NCBI RefSeq assembly: GCF_036289405.1
Contig: NZ_JAYFFI010000001.1
Span: 1-64,000, forward strand
Direction of reading: 5' to 3'
Length of the DNA stretch: 64,000 nt
DNA from: Pseudoramibacter faecis
GTDB lineage: Bacteria > Bacillota > Clostridia > Eubacteriales > Eubacteriaceae
Part shown: positions 41,944 to 51,787 of the stretch, piece after piece
Layout of the letters: every line of letters begins with the position of its first letter
Position numbering within the stretch: position 1 is the stretch's first letter
Notes under the pieces: model-generated
Seen by the model: only the letters and a program-made list of their open reading frames with translations
Told to the model about the DNA's origin: nothing
The model's database searches: none
Position numbers and translations under genes: made by a program

Positions 41944-44400
41944 ATGATTAAATTCAACCACAAACAATCTGAACACGCCGCCATGACCAAAGAGACTTTC
42001 AAAAGAGCTTTTATCAAAAAAGTCGAAGAAATTTCCGGCGAAAAGTTGGAAGATTCCACAACACAAAATCAATATGAAGCACTGGCTCAGCTCGTAATGG
42101 AAAATATCACCACCGCGTGGGCCCACAATAACAGCCACAATCGCACCTTCTCGGATAAGCAGATTTATTTTTTTTCCATCGAGTTTCTGATCGGTCGCCT
42201 GCTGCGCACCTATATCATGAACCTCGGCTGGGATCAAATTGTTCCGGAAGTGCTCACGGAGCTCGGCCTGGATTATGATAAGATCCAAACGCGAGAACAC
42301 GACCCGGCGCTCGGCAACGGCGGCCTCGGCCGGCTCATGGCCTGCTATCTCGACAGCACTGCTGCGATGAACTTCCCCGGTCACGGCAACGGAATTCGCT
42401 ATAAATATGGCCTGTTCCAGCAGAAAATCGTCAACAACGAACAGGTTGAAGTTGCTGACCATTGGCTGCGGCACGGCTATCCCTTCGAAATTGCAAAGCC
42501 GGAAAATTCCGTGATCGTCAAATTTGGCGGTGATGTTCGCGCAGAAGAAGTCGGCGGCAAACTCGTTTTTATCCACGAAAATTACGAACCCGTACTCGCT
42601 GTCCCTTATGACGTCCCAGTTCAGGGATATCACAATAAAACCGTCAACTCACTGCGCCTTTGGAGTGCCGAACCGGTAGAAGACTTCGATCTGAACACCT
42701 TCAATCAAGGACATTTTCTCAAGGCCGTTCAGCGCAAATCCGAGGCTGAAGCCATCTCCCAAGTCCTTTACCCTTCCGATCACGGTTTCGAGGGGCAGCA
42801 ATTGCGACTCAAGCAGGAATATTTCTTTGTCTGCGCCGGCCTCAAACGCATTGTCCGCCGCTACAAAAAAGAGCATCACGGTGCCATGGATGGTTTCCAG
42901 GATAAAATTTGCATCCACATCAACGATACCCATCCGGCCATGTGCGTTGCGGAATTCATGCGGATCTTGGTCGACGAAGAAAACTATGAATGGGACGATG
43001 CCTGGCGGATGACCGTGGCTTCCATGAGCTTCACCAATCACACCGTATTGCCGGAAGCGCTCGAAAAGTGGCCCATCGATATGATGAAAAACCTCCTGCC
43101 CCGAGTCTACATGATTATTGAAGAAATCAACCGCCGCTTCATCCTCGAGATGAACAATCAATATCCGGATCAGGAAGCGCGCAATTATGGCATTTCCATT
43201 TTAAAAGACGGGCAGGTACATATGGCGCATTTAGCCATTATCGGCTCCCACTCTGTTAACGGTGTGGCTGAGCTACACTCGAAAATCCTCAAAGAAGAAA
43301 CCTTTAAAGATTTTTATACCGTTTATCCGGAGCGTTTCCACAACGTGACCAACGGCGTGACGCCGCGACGTTTTCTGATGGCAGCCAATCCCGAACTGAA
43401 AAGCCTGATCTGCGACACCATCGGGAATGACTGGACCCAGGCCCAAAACATGACGGCTATCAAAGCCCTCGAAAAATATGCCGATGACGCCGCTTTCCGC
43501 GATAAACTTGGTATTGTCAAAAAGCACAATAAAGAACGATTGGCTCGCCACATCAAGGCCACCCAGGGCATCACCTTGAATCCGGACTCCATTTTCGACG
43601 TGCAGGTCAAACGGATTCACGAATACAAACGCCAGTTGCTCAACGCGCTGCACATCATGCACGTTTATAATCAGCTGCGTTCCAACCCCAACGCCGATTT
43701 CGTACCGAAAACCTATATCTTCGCCGGCAAAGCCGCCCCTTCCTATTACTATGCGAAAGAAATCATCAAGCTGATCAACGTCCTATCCGACAAGATCAAC
43801 AACGATCCGTTGATCGGCGACAAACTCAAGGTTGTTTTTGTGCCAAACTTCAACGTATCTTCCGCTGAAATCATTTATCCCGCCGCGGAAATCTCCGAAC
43901 AGATTTCGACCGCCGGCAAGGAAGCGTCCGGCACCGGCAATATGAAATTCATGATGAACGGAGCGCTCACTTTAGGGACGATGGACGGCGCCAATATCGA
44001 AATCGCCGAACACGTGGGCATGAGCAATATCTTCACCTTCGGCATGTCCGCCGACGAAGTGGCAGGCTACAATCACAACGGCGGCTACCGTTCCCTGGAT
44101 ATTTATCAAAGTGATTCCCGCGTTCAGGAAATTCTAAACCAGCTGATCGATGGCTTCCTGGGTGGCGTCAACTTCCAGACGATTTATGACTCGCTTCTTT
44201 TGGGCAACGATACCTATTACGTGCTCAAGGATTTTGCTTCCTATGCGGATATTCAGCAGCAAGCCAGCCAGGCCTATTGCAACCGGGATACCTGGCTTAT
44301 GCGGGCGACGATCAACATCGCCAACTCCGGCATCTTTTCGTCCGACCGCTCCATCGCCGATTATCAAAAAGAAATCTGGAATATTCCATCCTCCCATTGA
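41944..44400 (+). CDS. glgP: Glycogen phosphorylase
   Basis: Releases glucose 1-phosphate from glycogen. The 818-residue length fits the classical family. Motifs include LGNGGLGRLMACYLDS, the DTHPA segment, VKRIHEYKRQLLN and the PLP lysine in GTGNMKFMMNGALTLGT. AAGGAG lies six bases before the ATG. It lies in the synthesis operon, which implies that store and release are produced together and controlled at enzyme level. Confidence 0.97.
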   Translation: MIKFNHKQSEHAAMTKETFKRAFIKKVEEISGEKLEDSTTQNQYEALAQLVMENITTAWAHNNSHNRTFSDKQIYFFSIEFLIGRLLRTYIMNLGWDQIVPEVLTELGLDYDKIQTREHDPALGNGGLGRLMACYLDSTAAMNFPGHGNGIRYKYGLFQQKIVNNEQVEVADHWLRHGYPFEIAKPENSVIVKFGGDVRAEEVGGKLVFIHENYEPVLAVPYDVPVQGYHNKTVNSLRLWSAEPVEDFDLNTFNQGHFLKAVQRKSEAEAISQVLYPSDHGFEGQQLRLKQEYFFVCAGLKRIVRRYKKEHHGAMDGFQDKICIHINDTHPAMCVAEFMRILVDEENYEWDDAWRMTVASMSFTNHTVLPEALEKWPIDMMKNLLPRVYMIIEEINRRFILEMNNQYPDQEARNYGISILKDGQVHMAHLAIIGSHSVNGVAELHSKILKEETFKDFYTVYPERFHNVTNGVTPRRFLMAANPELKSLICDTIGNDWTQAQNMTAIKALEKYADDAAFRDKLGIVKKHNKERLARHIKATQGITLNPDSIFDVQVKRIHEYKRQLLNALHIMHVYNQLRSNPNADFVPKTYIFAGKAAPSYYYAKEIIKLINVLSDKINNDPLIGDKLKVVFVPNFNVSSAEIIYPAAEISEQISTAGKEASGTGNMKFMMNGALTLGTMDGANIEIAEHVGMSNIFTFGMSADEVAGYNHNGGYRSLDIYQSDSRVQEILNQLIDGFLGGVNFQTIYDSLLLGNDTYYVLKDFASYADIQQQASQAYCNRDTWLMRATINIANSGIFSSDRSIADYQKEIWNIPSSH

Positions 44401-44549
44401 CAATCATATGCCGCACTTTTTCACACAAACTATTGTGTCTTTAAAGCCGGTTTTCAAAATTCAAACAACAGCCGCCCGTTCGGCGGCTGATCGATTAATC
44501 ACCTAATGGCTTATTGCAACCTCTTTCCGGAGAGACAAAGGAGAATATT

Positions 44550-45674
44550 ATGAGTATTGAATGTGTCGCCATGCTGTTAGCCGGCGGACAAGGCAGCCGC
44601 CTGAAGGCCTTAACAGCCAATAATGCCAAACCTGCGGTTTTATTCGGGGGAAAATACCGTATCATCGACTTTCCATTGAGCAATTGCATGAATTCAGATA
44701 TCGACGTTGTCGGGGTCTTAACACAATACCGCCCCTATATTTTAAATAACTACGTCGGCGACGGCTCGGCTTGGTCACTTGACAAAGTCAACGGCGGTGT
44801 GCGTATTCTCCCGCCTTACATGGGGCAGAAAGGCGGCCACTGGTACAACGGCACCGCCGATGCCATCACCCAGAATATCGACTTCATCGATCAATTCAGT
44901 CCAGAATATGTTTTGATTTTGTCCGGCGACCACATTTATAAAATGGATTATTCCAAGATGATCGCCTACCACAAGGAAAAGCAGGCCGATCTGACCATGG
45001 CCGTGATGGATGTGCCCTGGGAAGAAGCCAACCGCTTCGGCATCGTCGTGACCAACGACGAACAGCGCATCCAAAACTTCCAGGAAAAACCGGCCGAGCC
45101 CAAAAGCAATAAAGCTTCGATGGGGATTTATGTCTTCTCCTGGCCGGTATTGCGCAAAGCGCTCATTGAAGACGCCGAGGATCCCAACTCAGAAAACGAC
45201 TTTGGCAACAACGTAATCCCCGCGCTGCACGAACAGGGCAAGCGCATCTTCGCTTATACCTTCTCCGGTTATTGGAAAGACGTCGGAACCATCGAAAGTT
45301 ATTTTGAAGCCAACATGGATTTACTGGACGAATCCTGCAATTTCGACCTGACAGATCCGGATTTCCGCATTTTCTCCAATAATAACAGCCGCCACCCGCA
45401 GTTTATCGGGCCCTATGCCAATGTGCAAAATTCCCTGATCTGCGACGGCTGCGCCATTTTCGGCCAGGTAGAACATTCTGTTTTGTCCCACGACGTGACC
45501 ATCGGCGAACACACCATCATCCGCGACTGTATCATCCACACCGGCGCCCAGATTGAAGACGGCGCCCATCTGGAACGCTGTATCGTCGGACCCAGCGGCG
45601 TAGTAAACGGCGATACCCGCATCGTCGCCGCGGAATCGGACGATCCCATGGATATTCACGTCATCAACGCTTAA
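44550..45674 (+). CDS. glgC: Glucose-1-phosphate adenylyltransferase, catalytic subunit
   Basis: Makes ADP-glucose for glycogen. The 374-residue protein has LLAGGQGSRLKALT at the N-terminus, FGGKYRIIDFPLSNC, the LSGDHIYKMDY active-site segment, and a left-handed beta-helix at the C-terminus. The ATG at 44550 (AAAGGAG upstream) is preferred over 44514. Twelve bases separate it from glgD. In Firmicutes GlgC and GlgD form a mixed complex. Confidence 0.95.
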   Translation: MSIECVAMLLAGGQGSRLKALTANNAKPAVLFGGKYRIIDFPLSNCMNSDIDVVGVLTQYRPYILNNYVGDGSAWSLDKVNGGVRILPPYMGQKGGHWYNGTADAITQNIDFIDQFSPEYVLILSGDHIYKMDYSKMIAYHKEKQADLTMAVMDVPWEEANRFGIVVTNDEQRIQNFQEKPAEPKSNKASMGIYVFSWPVLRKALIEDAEDPNSENDFGNNVIPALHEQGKRIFAYTFSGYWKDVGTIESYFEANMDLLDESCNFDLTDPDFRIFSNNNSRHPQFIGPYANVQNSLICDGCAIFGQVEHSVLSHDVTIGEHTIIRDCIIHTGAQIEDGAHLERCIVGPSGVVNGDTRIVAAESDDPMDIHVINA

Positions 45675-45686
45675 GGAGGCTGCGAG

Positions 45687-46802
45687 ATGAAAAACACAAT
45701 CGGATTTATCTTAAACATTGACGGCGACAACACGGATCTCGGCGAGTTGACCGAACACCGTTCCATGAGCACCCTGCCTTTCGGCGGGCGCTATCGCCTG
45801 ATCGACTTCACCCTTTCAAACATGATCAATTCCGGCATCAACCACGTGGGCGTCGTCGGCTCCTACAAATATTCTTCCCTGATCGATCACCTCGGAACAG
45901 GCAAAGAATGGTCGCTGTCCCGCAAGACCCAGGATCTGTCGATCCTGTCTGGTTATTCCTCGGCACGCTACGGCGACACGGTTAAAATTTCGGTCCGCGA
46001 CCTTTATAATAACCGCATCTTTTTAACCCACGGCTCCGACATCACCGACATTATCATCTCCGCGCCCAATTTGGTCACATCCTTTGACTTCAACGCAGCC
46101 TACCGCATCCACAAGACCAACAATGCCGACGCGACGATGATTTTTAAAAAGAACCGCCCAAGCTATGAACTCAAAGCAAACGACGCCTATCTCGACTTCA
46201 ACAAATACCGCATCAACACCATCCATTATCAGGACGGCGAAACCACTAATTACGTCTATGCTGACATGATGATCATCAAAAAGCAGGTGCTTTTGGATCT
46301 GCTCGAAACCGCCAACAACATGGGTGAATGGGACTTGATGGACGTCATCACGGACAATCTCAACACCCTGCGCATTTTCGGCGCGCCCCACACCGGCTAT
46401 TTTGCCCGGATCAACTCGATGCGCCGCTTCCGCGAAGTCAACAGCGACCTGCTGGATTTCGACGTGATGAAAGAGCTCTTCCTCAGCGATGCCCAGATTT
46501 ATACCAAGGTAAAAGACAATCATCCGGCGCATTACGGCATCACTGCACATGTGGACCACGCCATCGTCGGCTCGGGATGCACAGTCAACGGGGTTTTAGA
46601 TCACGCTATTTTATTCCGGGATTCGATGGTCGGTGAAAATTCACGGATCGAAAACTGCATCATTATGCAGCATGCCACCATCGGCCGCAACGTCACTTTA
46701 AAACATGTCATCCTGGATAAAAACTGTTCGATCCGCGACAACGTTTCATTAACCGGCACCAAAGATAACCCCATTATTCTCGGAAAAGGAAGGAGTCTTT
46801 AA
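45687..46802 (+). CDS. glgD: Glucose-1-phosphate adenylyltransferase subunit GlgD
   Basis: A 371-residue paralogue of GlgC with a changed N-terminus: GFILNIDGDNTDLGELTEHR replaces the GGxGxRL nucleotide loop, as in GlgD regulatory subunits. The later FGGRYRLIDFTLSNM and the beta-helix end are kept. It modulates GlgC rather than catalysing. AAGGAGG lies just upstream; glgA begins two bases after its stop. Confidence 0.94.
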   Translation: MKNTIGFILNIDGDNTDLGELTEHRSMSTLPFGGRYRLIDFTLSNMINSGINHVGVVGSYKYSSLIDHLGTGKEWSLSRKTQDLSILSGYSSARYGDTVKISVRDLYNNRIFLTHGSDITDIIISAPNLVTSFDFNAAYRIHKTNNADATMIFKKNRPSYELKANDAYLDFNKYRINTIHYQDGETTNYVYADMMIIKKQVLLDLLETANNMGEWDLMDVITDNLNTLRIFGAPHTGYFARINSMRRFREVNSDLLDFDVMKELFLSDAQIYTKVKDNHPAHYGITAHVDHAIVGSGCTVNGVLDHAILFRDSMVGENSRIENCIIMQHATIGRNVTLKHVILDKNCSIRDNVSLTGTKDNPIILGKGRSL

Positions 46803-46804
46803 TC

Positions 46805-48244
46805 ATGGCTAAAACCGATAAACTCAAAATTTTATTCGCCGCATCGGAAGCCTTTCCCTTTGCGAAAAGCGGCGGACTCGGGGATGTGAGCGGTTCGCTT
46901 CCCCGGGCCTTTCCATCAGACCAGACCGATGTGCGTGTCGTCATTCCTAAATATGGCAGCATCCCGGATACCTATGCGCGCCAGATGACTTTCATCGATT
47001 CGTTTTATGTGCACATCGGCGACCAGGATCAATACGTCGGCATTTTTTCTTACAAGGTCGATAATGTCACCTTTTATTTCATCGATAATGAGTACTACTT
47101 TAAACGGCCGGGACTTTATGGTTATTATGATGAGGCAGAGCGCTTCGCCTATTTCTGCCGGGCTGTGCTGGAATTCATTCCCTATGTTGATTTTTATCCG
47201 GATGTGCTCCACTGCCACGACTGGCAAACCGCGCTCATTCCCTACCTGTTTAAAGAGCAGTACCAATGGCATTATCAGAATACCAAGACGGTTTTTACCA
47301 TCCACAACATCAAGTTCCAGGGCGTCTACGGGTTTAGTGATATCTCGGGTATCCTCAACTTTGACTATTTTCCTGACGCGATGGAATTTTATAAAGACAT
47401 CAACTTCATGAAAGGCGCGCTTTATTCGGCCGATTTGGTGACCACGGTCTCCCCCAGCTATGCCGAAGAAATCAAAGATCCCTACTACGGCGAGCATCTG
47501 GACGGCGTCATTCGGGATATCGATTGGAAGGAGCTCGGTATCTTAAACGGGATCGACGACAAGGAATACAACCCGCAGACTGATCCCCATATCTGGAGCC
47601 ATTACACCACGTCCTACGTGAAGAAACTCGAAAACAAGAAGGCTTTGCAGGAACACATGAACCTGCCGGTGGATGACAGCAAACCCATCATCACGATGAT
47701 CACCCGCCTGACAGAACAAAAAGGGCTTGACCTGGTGGCTGCTGTGATTCACGAAATTTTGCAGATGGATCTGCAGATGATCGTGCTGGGCACCGGCGAA
47801 GCCCGCTACGAAAATATGCTGCGGGAGGTAGCCTATGCCTATCCGGACAAAATGCGCGCCTGCATCACCTTTGATGAAGACCTCTCGCGCAAGCTTTACG
47901 CCGGGTCGGACATGTTCCTCATGCCGAGCAAATTTGAACCCTGCGGCTTGTCACAGATGATCGCCATGCGCTATGGTGCAGTTCCCATCGTTCGGGAAAC
48001 CGGCGGCTTAAAAGACACCGTTCATTATTTCAACAGTGAAGACAAAACGGGCAACGGCTTTTCTTTCGCCACTTACAACGCCCATGACATGCTTTTTACC
48101 ATTCAGAAGGCCGTCGGCCTCTTCTACGACGAAAAAGACGATTGGAAAGCGCTGACCCACAACGCCTTGAAGAGCGATTTTAACTGGCGGCATTCGGCGG
48201 AAACCTATCTCTACCACTATAAGAAGATCTGCGGGAAACTTTAA
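46805..48244 (+). CDS. glgA: Glycogen synthase (ADP-glucose)
   Basis: A 479-residue GT5 glycosyltransferase. It has the ADP-glucose site in KSGGLGDVSGSLP (normally KTGGL), the segment HCHDWQTALIPYL, and the C-terminal motif FLMPSKFEPCGLSQMIAMRY with the catalytic glutamate. GGAAGGAG precedes the ATG. Its stop overlaps the next gene (TAATG). Confidence 0.96.
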   Translation: MAKTDKLKILFAASEAFPFAKSGGLGDVSGSLPRAFPSDQTDVRVVIPKYGSIPDTYARQMTFIDSFYVHIGDQDQYVGIFSYKVDNVTFYFIDNEYYFKRPGLYGYYDEAERFAYFCRAVLEFIPYVDFYPDVLHCHDWQTALIPYLFKEQYQWHYQNTKTVFTIHNIKFQGVYGFSDISGILNFDYFPDAMEFYKDINFMKGALYSADLVTTVSPSYAEEIKDPYYGEHLDGVIRDIDWKELGILNGIDDKEYNPQTDPHIWSHYTTSYVKKLENKKALQEHMNLPVDDSKPIITMITRLTEQKGLDLVAAVIHEILQMDLQMIVLGTGEARYENMLREVAYAYPDKMRACITFDEDLSRKLYAGSDMFLMPSKFEPCGLSQMIAMRYGAVPIVRETGGLKDTVHYFNSEDKTGNGFSFATYNAHDMLFTIQKAVGLFYDEKDDWKALTHNALKSDFNWRHSAETYLYHYKKICGKL

Positions 48245-50172
48245 TGTATTTTAAACACGACTCATTTGATTTAAAATTCCGAGAGCCCTTTGGCGCATTG
48301 CCAAGCGGCTCTCGCGTCACGATCAGCGTCGAAGCGCAGGAAGTGATGAATATTCAGGTGCATACCTTCTTTAAAGAAAGGGAGCATCATTTCGATCTTT
48401 TGCCCGGACACGCGGACGGCACCTTTACCTGCTCCATCGAAATGCCCAAAGACGTCGGTCTTTTTTGGTACGACTTCAGCTTTGACGCCTTCAATAAACA
48501 TTATTATTACGGTCCCCACGGAGACAATATGGGCGGCGAGGGCCGCATTTACGAAACCAGTCCGCCATCTTTTCAAATCACCCTTTACGACGACCGCCGC
48601 ACGGTGCCTGAATGGTACACCGACGGCATCATGTATCAAATTTTCCCGGACCGTTTTGCCAAAGGCAAGGACATCGCCCCCGAATATTTCCCCAACTCCC
48701 TGATTCACGGCAGTTGGAACGATTCACCCCATTACTTTCGCCGGGAAGACAGCGCCATTGCCTATTGGGATTATTTCGGCGGCAATCTCGCCGGCATCAC
48801 TGAAAAGCTGGACTACCTCAAGCAGTTTCATGTCACCATTCTCTACCTCAATCCGATTTTCGAGGCCAACAGCAATCATAAATACAATACGGCAGACTAC
48901 AGCCGCATCGCCCGGGAATTCGGCGACGAATCCAGCTTTAAAATCCTGTGTCGCGAAGCGAAAAAACGCGGCATGCACATCATTCTCGACGGGGTCTTCT
49001 CCCATACCGGCGACGATTCGATCTATTTTAACAAATACGGCCATTACCCCAGCACCGGTGCCTATCAATCCAAGAAATCGCCTTATTATTCCTGGTATCG
49101 CTTCAGCGATTATCCCGACGAATACGAATCCTGGTGGGGCATCGGCAATATGCCCAATGTGGAAGAGCTTGACCCCGCCTATCAGGCTTATATCTTCGGC
49201 GATGACAACGCTATCGTGCGCAAATGGACTCGGGCCGGCGCCGCCGGCTGGCGTCTTGACGTGGCAGACGAACTGCCGGACGCTTTTATCGAGGGCCTCA
49301 AAACGGCCCTGATGGAAGAAGGCGAAGAGCATGTGCTCATCGGTGAAGTTTGGGAGAACGCCAGCAATAAAATTTCCTACGGTGTGCAGCGCCAATACTT
49401 CATGGGCCGCGAGCTCGATTCGGTGATGAATTATCCTTTCCGGGAAGCCTTTGTGGATTTTTTTCTCTACAAAATCACCTCGGGGGAAACCATGCGCCGC
49501 ATGATGTCCCTCTACGAGACGTATCCCCGCGGGCAGTTCATGGCCAACATGAACCTCATCGGCTCTCACGACCGCGCCCGCATTTTAACCGTGCTTTCCG
49601 GCGTGACGGGCTTTCAAATGTCGGAAGCCGGTAAGGAAGCCTTTCATTTGGCACCGGATCAGCGGCTGCTTGCCGTGAAGCGGCTCAAGCTCATCAGCTT
49701 GGTGCAGATGACGTTTCCCGGGGTGCCTTGCATTTATTACGGCGACGAAGCCGGCATGGAGGGTTTTGAAGATCCCTATAACCGCGGCCCTTATCCCTGG
49801 GGGCACGAAGACCGGGAGCTCATCACCTGGTATCAAAACATCACGCGGCTGCGCGCAAGGAACAAGCCCCTTGTCCGCGGACGCTTTTACCCCATGGCCT
49901 CCGATGACGACCTTTTGGCGTATCTGCGCATTTATAAACAGACGGTTGTCCTATGCCTGTTCAATCGCTCTGACTCCGAATATAAAACCTATAAACACGC
50001 GAGTCTTCGCGGCAGAATCGGCCGGGATTTGCTGGGCCACCTCTGGGAGAAGCTGGATGGCATCACCCTTGCCCCGCTAAGCGCCAAAATTTATCGTCTG
50101 CAGACACCTGCCCACACCTTGTTTAAAAACGACAGGGAAATCCAAAGCCTGCTGAGCAACTACGAAGCCTAA
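48244..50172 (+). CDS. GH13 alpha-glucan hydrolase (neopullulanase/cyclomaltodextrinase type)
   Basis: A 642-residue cytosolic enzyme. The first ~120 residues form an N-terminal beta domain. The GH13 barrel follows: WYTDGIMYQIFPDRFAKG, the first conserved region DGVFSHTG, the nucleophile in GWRLDVADE, the acid in IGEVWENA, and LIGSHDRAR (where HD is the transition-state pair). No signal peptide, so it trims intracellular glycogen or maltodextrins. The ATG overlaps the glgA stop. Last gene of the operon, closed by a terminator. Confidence 0.9.
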   Translation: MYFKHDSFDLKFREPFGALPSGSRVTISVEAQEVMNIQVHTFFKEREHHFDLLPGHADGTFTCSIEMPKDVGLFWYDFSFDAFNKHYYYGPHGDNMGGEGRIYETSPPSFQITLYDDRRTVPEWYTDGIMYQIFPDRFAKGKDIAPEYFPNSLIHGSWNDSPHYFRREDSAIAYWDYFGGNLAGITEKLDYLKQFHVTILYLNPIFEANSNHKYNTADYSRIAREFGDESSFKILCREAKKRGMHIILDGVFSHTGDDSIYFNKYGHYPSTGAYQSKKSPYYSWYRFSDYPDEYESWWGIGNMPNVEELDPAYQAYIFGDDNAIVRKWTRAGAAGWRLDVADELPDAFIEGLKTALMEEGEEHVLIGEVWENASNKISYGVQRQYFMGRELDSVMNYPFREAFVDFFLYKITSGETMRRMMSLYETYPRGQFMANMNLIGSHDRARILTVLSGVTGFQMSEAGKEAFHLAPDQRLLAVKRLKLISLVQMTFPGVPCIYYGDEAGMEGFEDPYNRGPYPWGHEDRELITWYQNITRLRARNKPLVRGRFYPMASDDDLLAYLRIYKQTVVLCLFNRSDSEYKTYKHASLRGRIGRDLLGHLWEKLDGITLAPLSAKIYRLQTPAHTLFKNDREIQSLLSNYEA

Positions 50173-50190
50173 TAACAACCTATCAAAACC

Positions 50191-50228
50191 AAAAACGGCA
50201 CTGCCATATCACTGACAATGCCGTTTTT
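50191..50228 (+). terminator. Terminator of the glycogen operon
   Basis: AAAAACGGCA / TGCCGTTTTT, 10-base stem with an 18-base loop and T run, 18 bases after the GH13 stop. Confidence 0.85.
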
Positions 50229-50253
50229 TTTATTTATTCCCGTACCGGTGCCC

Positions 50254-50889
50254 TTAACCAAAGGCGAACAGGCGATTACTCAAGAAAGACAGGAAAAAAT
50301 GACTGGCCTTTTCCGCCGCGGCAAAACGCCGGCAGCTGTCGTCCCACTGCGCATAAGACAAGCCGACGTCCTCTTTAAACACCGCCTCGTCCCAATATTG
50401 CGCTTTGATCCGGTGATTGATGGCGCCGGAGCCAGGATAGCAAACCAGGCGCATGCGCGCATCGGCGTGCTGATACGCTTTTGAAACGCACGCACACAAG
50501 CGGCAGATCCGACTGAGCATTCGCGAGGCATCCATCGGCCAAAGCGCGGTCACCTCTTCCAAAAACGCCCGGGCCTGACGGGCCTGCTCTGCTGTCAGAT
50601 CCAGCAGCATGTCGTCCTCGCCGCCCACCGGCGTCGCGATGGGGCCATTAGGATCGGCCAGCTGATGAAAGGCCGTCGGCAAAAACACATAGCGAATAAA
50701 GCCCAGCAATTTCTCCGGCTCGTCATAGCACGCCCAATGATTGTCGAAATATCCAGTTTGGCGATTCTCGATTTGGATGTGCACAAAAATCGGCAGCCGC
50801 CCCGGCTTCCCGCTGGCAAAATTGCCCTGCCAAAGATCCTTTCGGTCGAGCATGGCTTCCCAGTAAACCTGTGATTGATAAACGCTCAT
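50254..50889 (-). CDS. Hypothetical protein, 211 residues
   Basis: Begins MSVYQSQVYWEAMLDRKDLW. A soluble mixed protein with aromatic-rich segments (TGYFDNHWACYDEPEKLLGF), a cysteine cluster (CRLCACVSKAY) and a basic middle. I do not recognise the family. It starts eight bases after the rpsD stop without a clear ribosome binding site, so it depends on rpsD transcription and perhaps on re-initiation. Confidence 0.6.
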   Translation of the reverse strand: MSVYQSQVYWEAMLDRKDLWQGNFASGKPGRLPIFVHIQIENRQTGYFDNHWACYDEPEKLLGFIRYVFLPTAFHQLADPNGPIATPVGGEDDMLLDLTAEQARQARAFLEEVTALWPMDASRMLSRICRLCACVSKAYQHADARMRLVCYPGSGAINHRIKAQYWDEAVFKEDVGLSYAQWDDSCRRFAAAEKASHFFLSFLSNRLFAFG

Positions 50890-50897
50890 GACACTGA

Positions 50898-51485
50898 TTA
50901 ACGGGAATAGAATTCAATGACCAGCTGGTCCTCCACATCGATGGGAATTTCTCCCCTTTCGGGCAACCGCTCATAGATGCCGCTGAATTGATTCTCATCC
51001 ACACACACATAGGGCACCGCCGCACCGGCGTTATCCTGAAAGTTGGTTTTAAACATCTCGTTACTGCGCGATGCCTGCTTCAGGCTGATGGTATCCCCGG
51101 GGCGCACCTGATACGAGGGAATGTCCACCCGCCGACCATTAACCAAAATATGACCATGTCCCACCATCTGTCTTGCCTGAAAAATGGTTGAAGCAAAATG
51201 CATGCGCAACACCAGATTGTCCAAACGGGATTCCAATGACCGGAACAAATGCAGAGAGGTGGTGCCTTCCCTTTTAAACGCGTCCTCATAATAACGGCGC
51301 ATTTGCTTTTCCCGGATATTATAGTACGCTTTGACCTTTTGTTTTTCATTCAGCTGCTGGCTATATTCCGAGGGTTTCCCCCGGCGTTGTTCGCTCACTT
51401 TGCGATCAAGCGCTTTCGGATTGCCGTATAAATTCACGCCGAATCGACGGCATTGTTTAAACCGTGGTTTTCTTTTTTGTCCCAT
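50898..51485 (-). CDS. rpsD: 30S ribosomal protein S4, stand-alone copy
   Basis: A 195-residue S4. The N-terminal region MGQKRKPRFKQCRRFGVNLY lacks the zinc-binding cysteines of the C+ form; the S4 RNA-binding domain follows (SRLDNLVLRMHFASTIFQAR, then QMVGHGHILVNGRRVDIPSY). S4 nucleates assembly of the small subunit. The gene is not in an alpha operon with rpsK, rpsM and rpoA. Clostridia often carry a second rpsD elsewhere, so this may be the zinc-free paralogue. Confidence 0.93.
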   Translation of the reverse strand: MGQKRKPRFKQCRRFGVNLYGNPKALDRKVSEQRRGKPSEYSQQLNEKQKVKAYYNIREKQMRRYYEDAFKREGTTSLHLFRSLESRLDNLVLRMHFASTIFQARQMVGHGHILVNGRRVDIPSYQVRPGDTISLKQASRSNEMFKTNFQDNAGAAVPYVCVDENQFSGIYERLPERGEIPIDVEDQLVIEFYSR

Positions 51486-51511
51486 GCTCCATTCCTTTCT
51501 TTATTCATCAT

Positions 51512-51561
51512 GTTCGTCAGTCAATAAAACAACTTGCATTAATTTTGACGAACCTATATTA
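51512..51561 (-). promoter_or_regulatory. rpsD promoter and 5' leader hairpin
   Basis: On the minus strand TGATAATAT (extended -10, 51561-51556) is followed by a leader that starts in GTTCGTCA (51553-51546) and pairs perfectly with TGACGAAC (51519-51512). The long stem-loop at the very 5' end of the message could be an S4 autoregulation site. No match to a described S4 leader was recognised. Confidence 0.5.
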
Positions 51562-51688
51562 TCACAAAAGTTAGTCATCGCAAATATATTTCGATGAAAA
51601 AAAGCGCATTTTTCATTTTATTCCGCCCCTCTTTCCAATATATCATCGTAAAACCAATGAATGAAATTGGCTATTATGCGTATTTAAT

Positions 51689-51748
51689 TGGTATAATTTC
51701 CGATTGATATAAATTTGACAACCTTTTAAGAAACTTTTATGCTATAAT
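51689..51748 (+). promoter_or_regulatory. Tandem promoters of hppA
   Basis: Two extended -10 elements: TGGTATAAT (51689-51697) and TGCTATAAT (51740-51748). TTGACA (51715-51720) lies 22 bases before the second, too far for an ideal pair. The rest of 51562-51688 is AT-rich and without genes. Confidence 0.55.
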
Positions 51749-51787
51749 GACAAGATACAAAATTCTTTAGTAAAGTGAGGCGAAACT

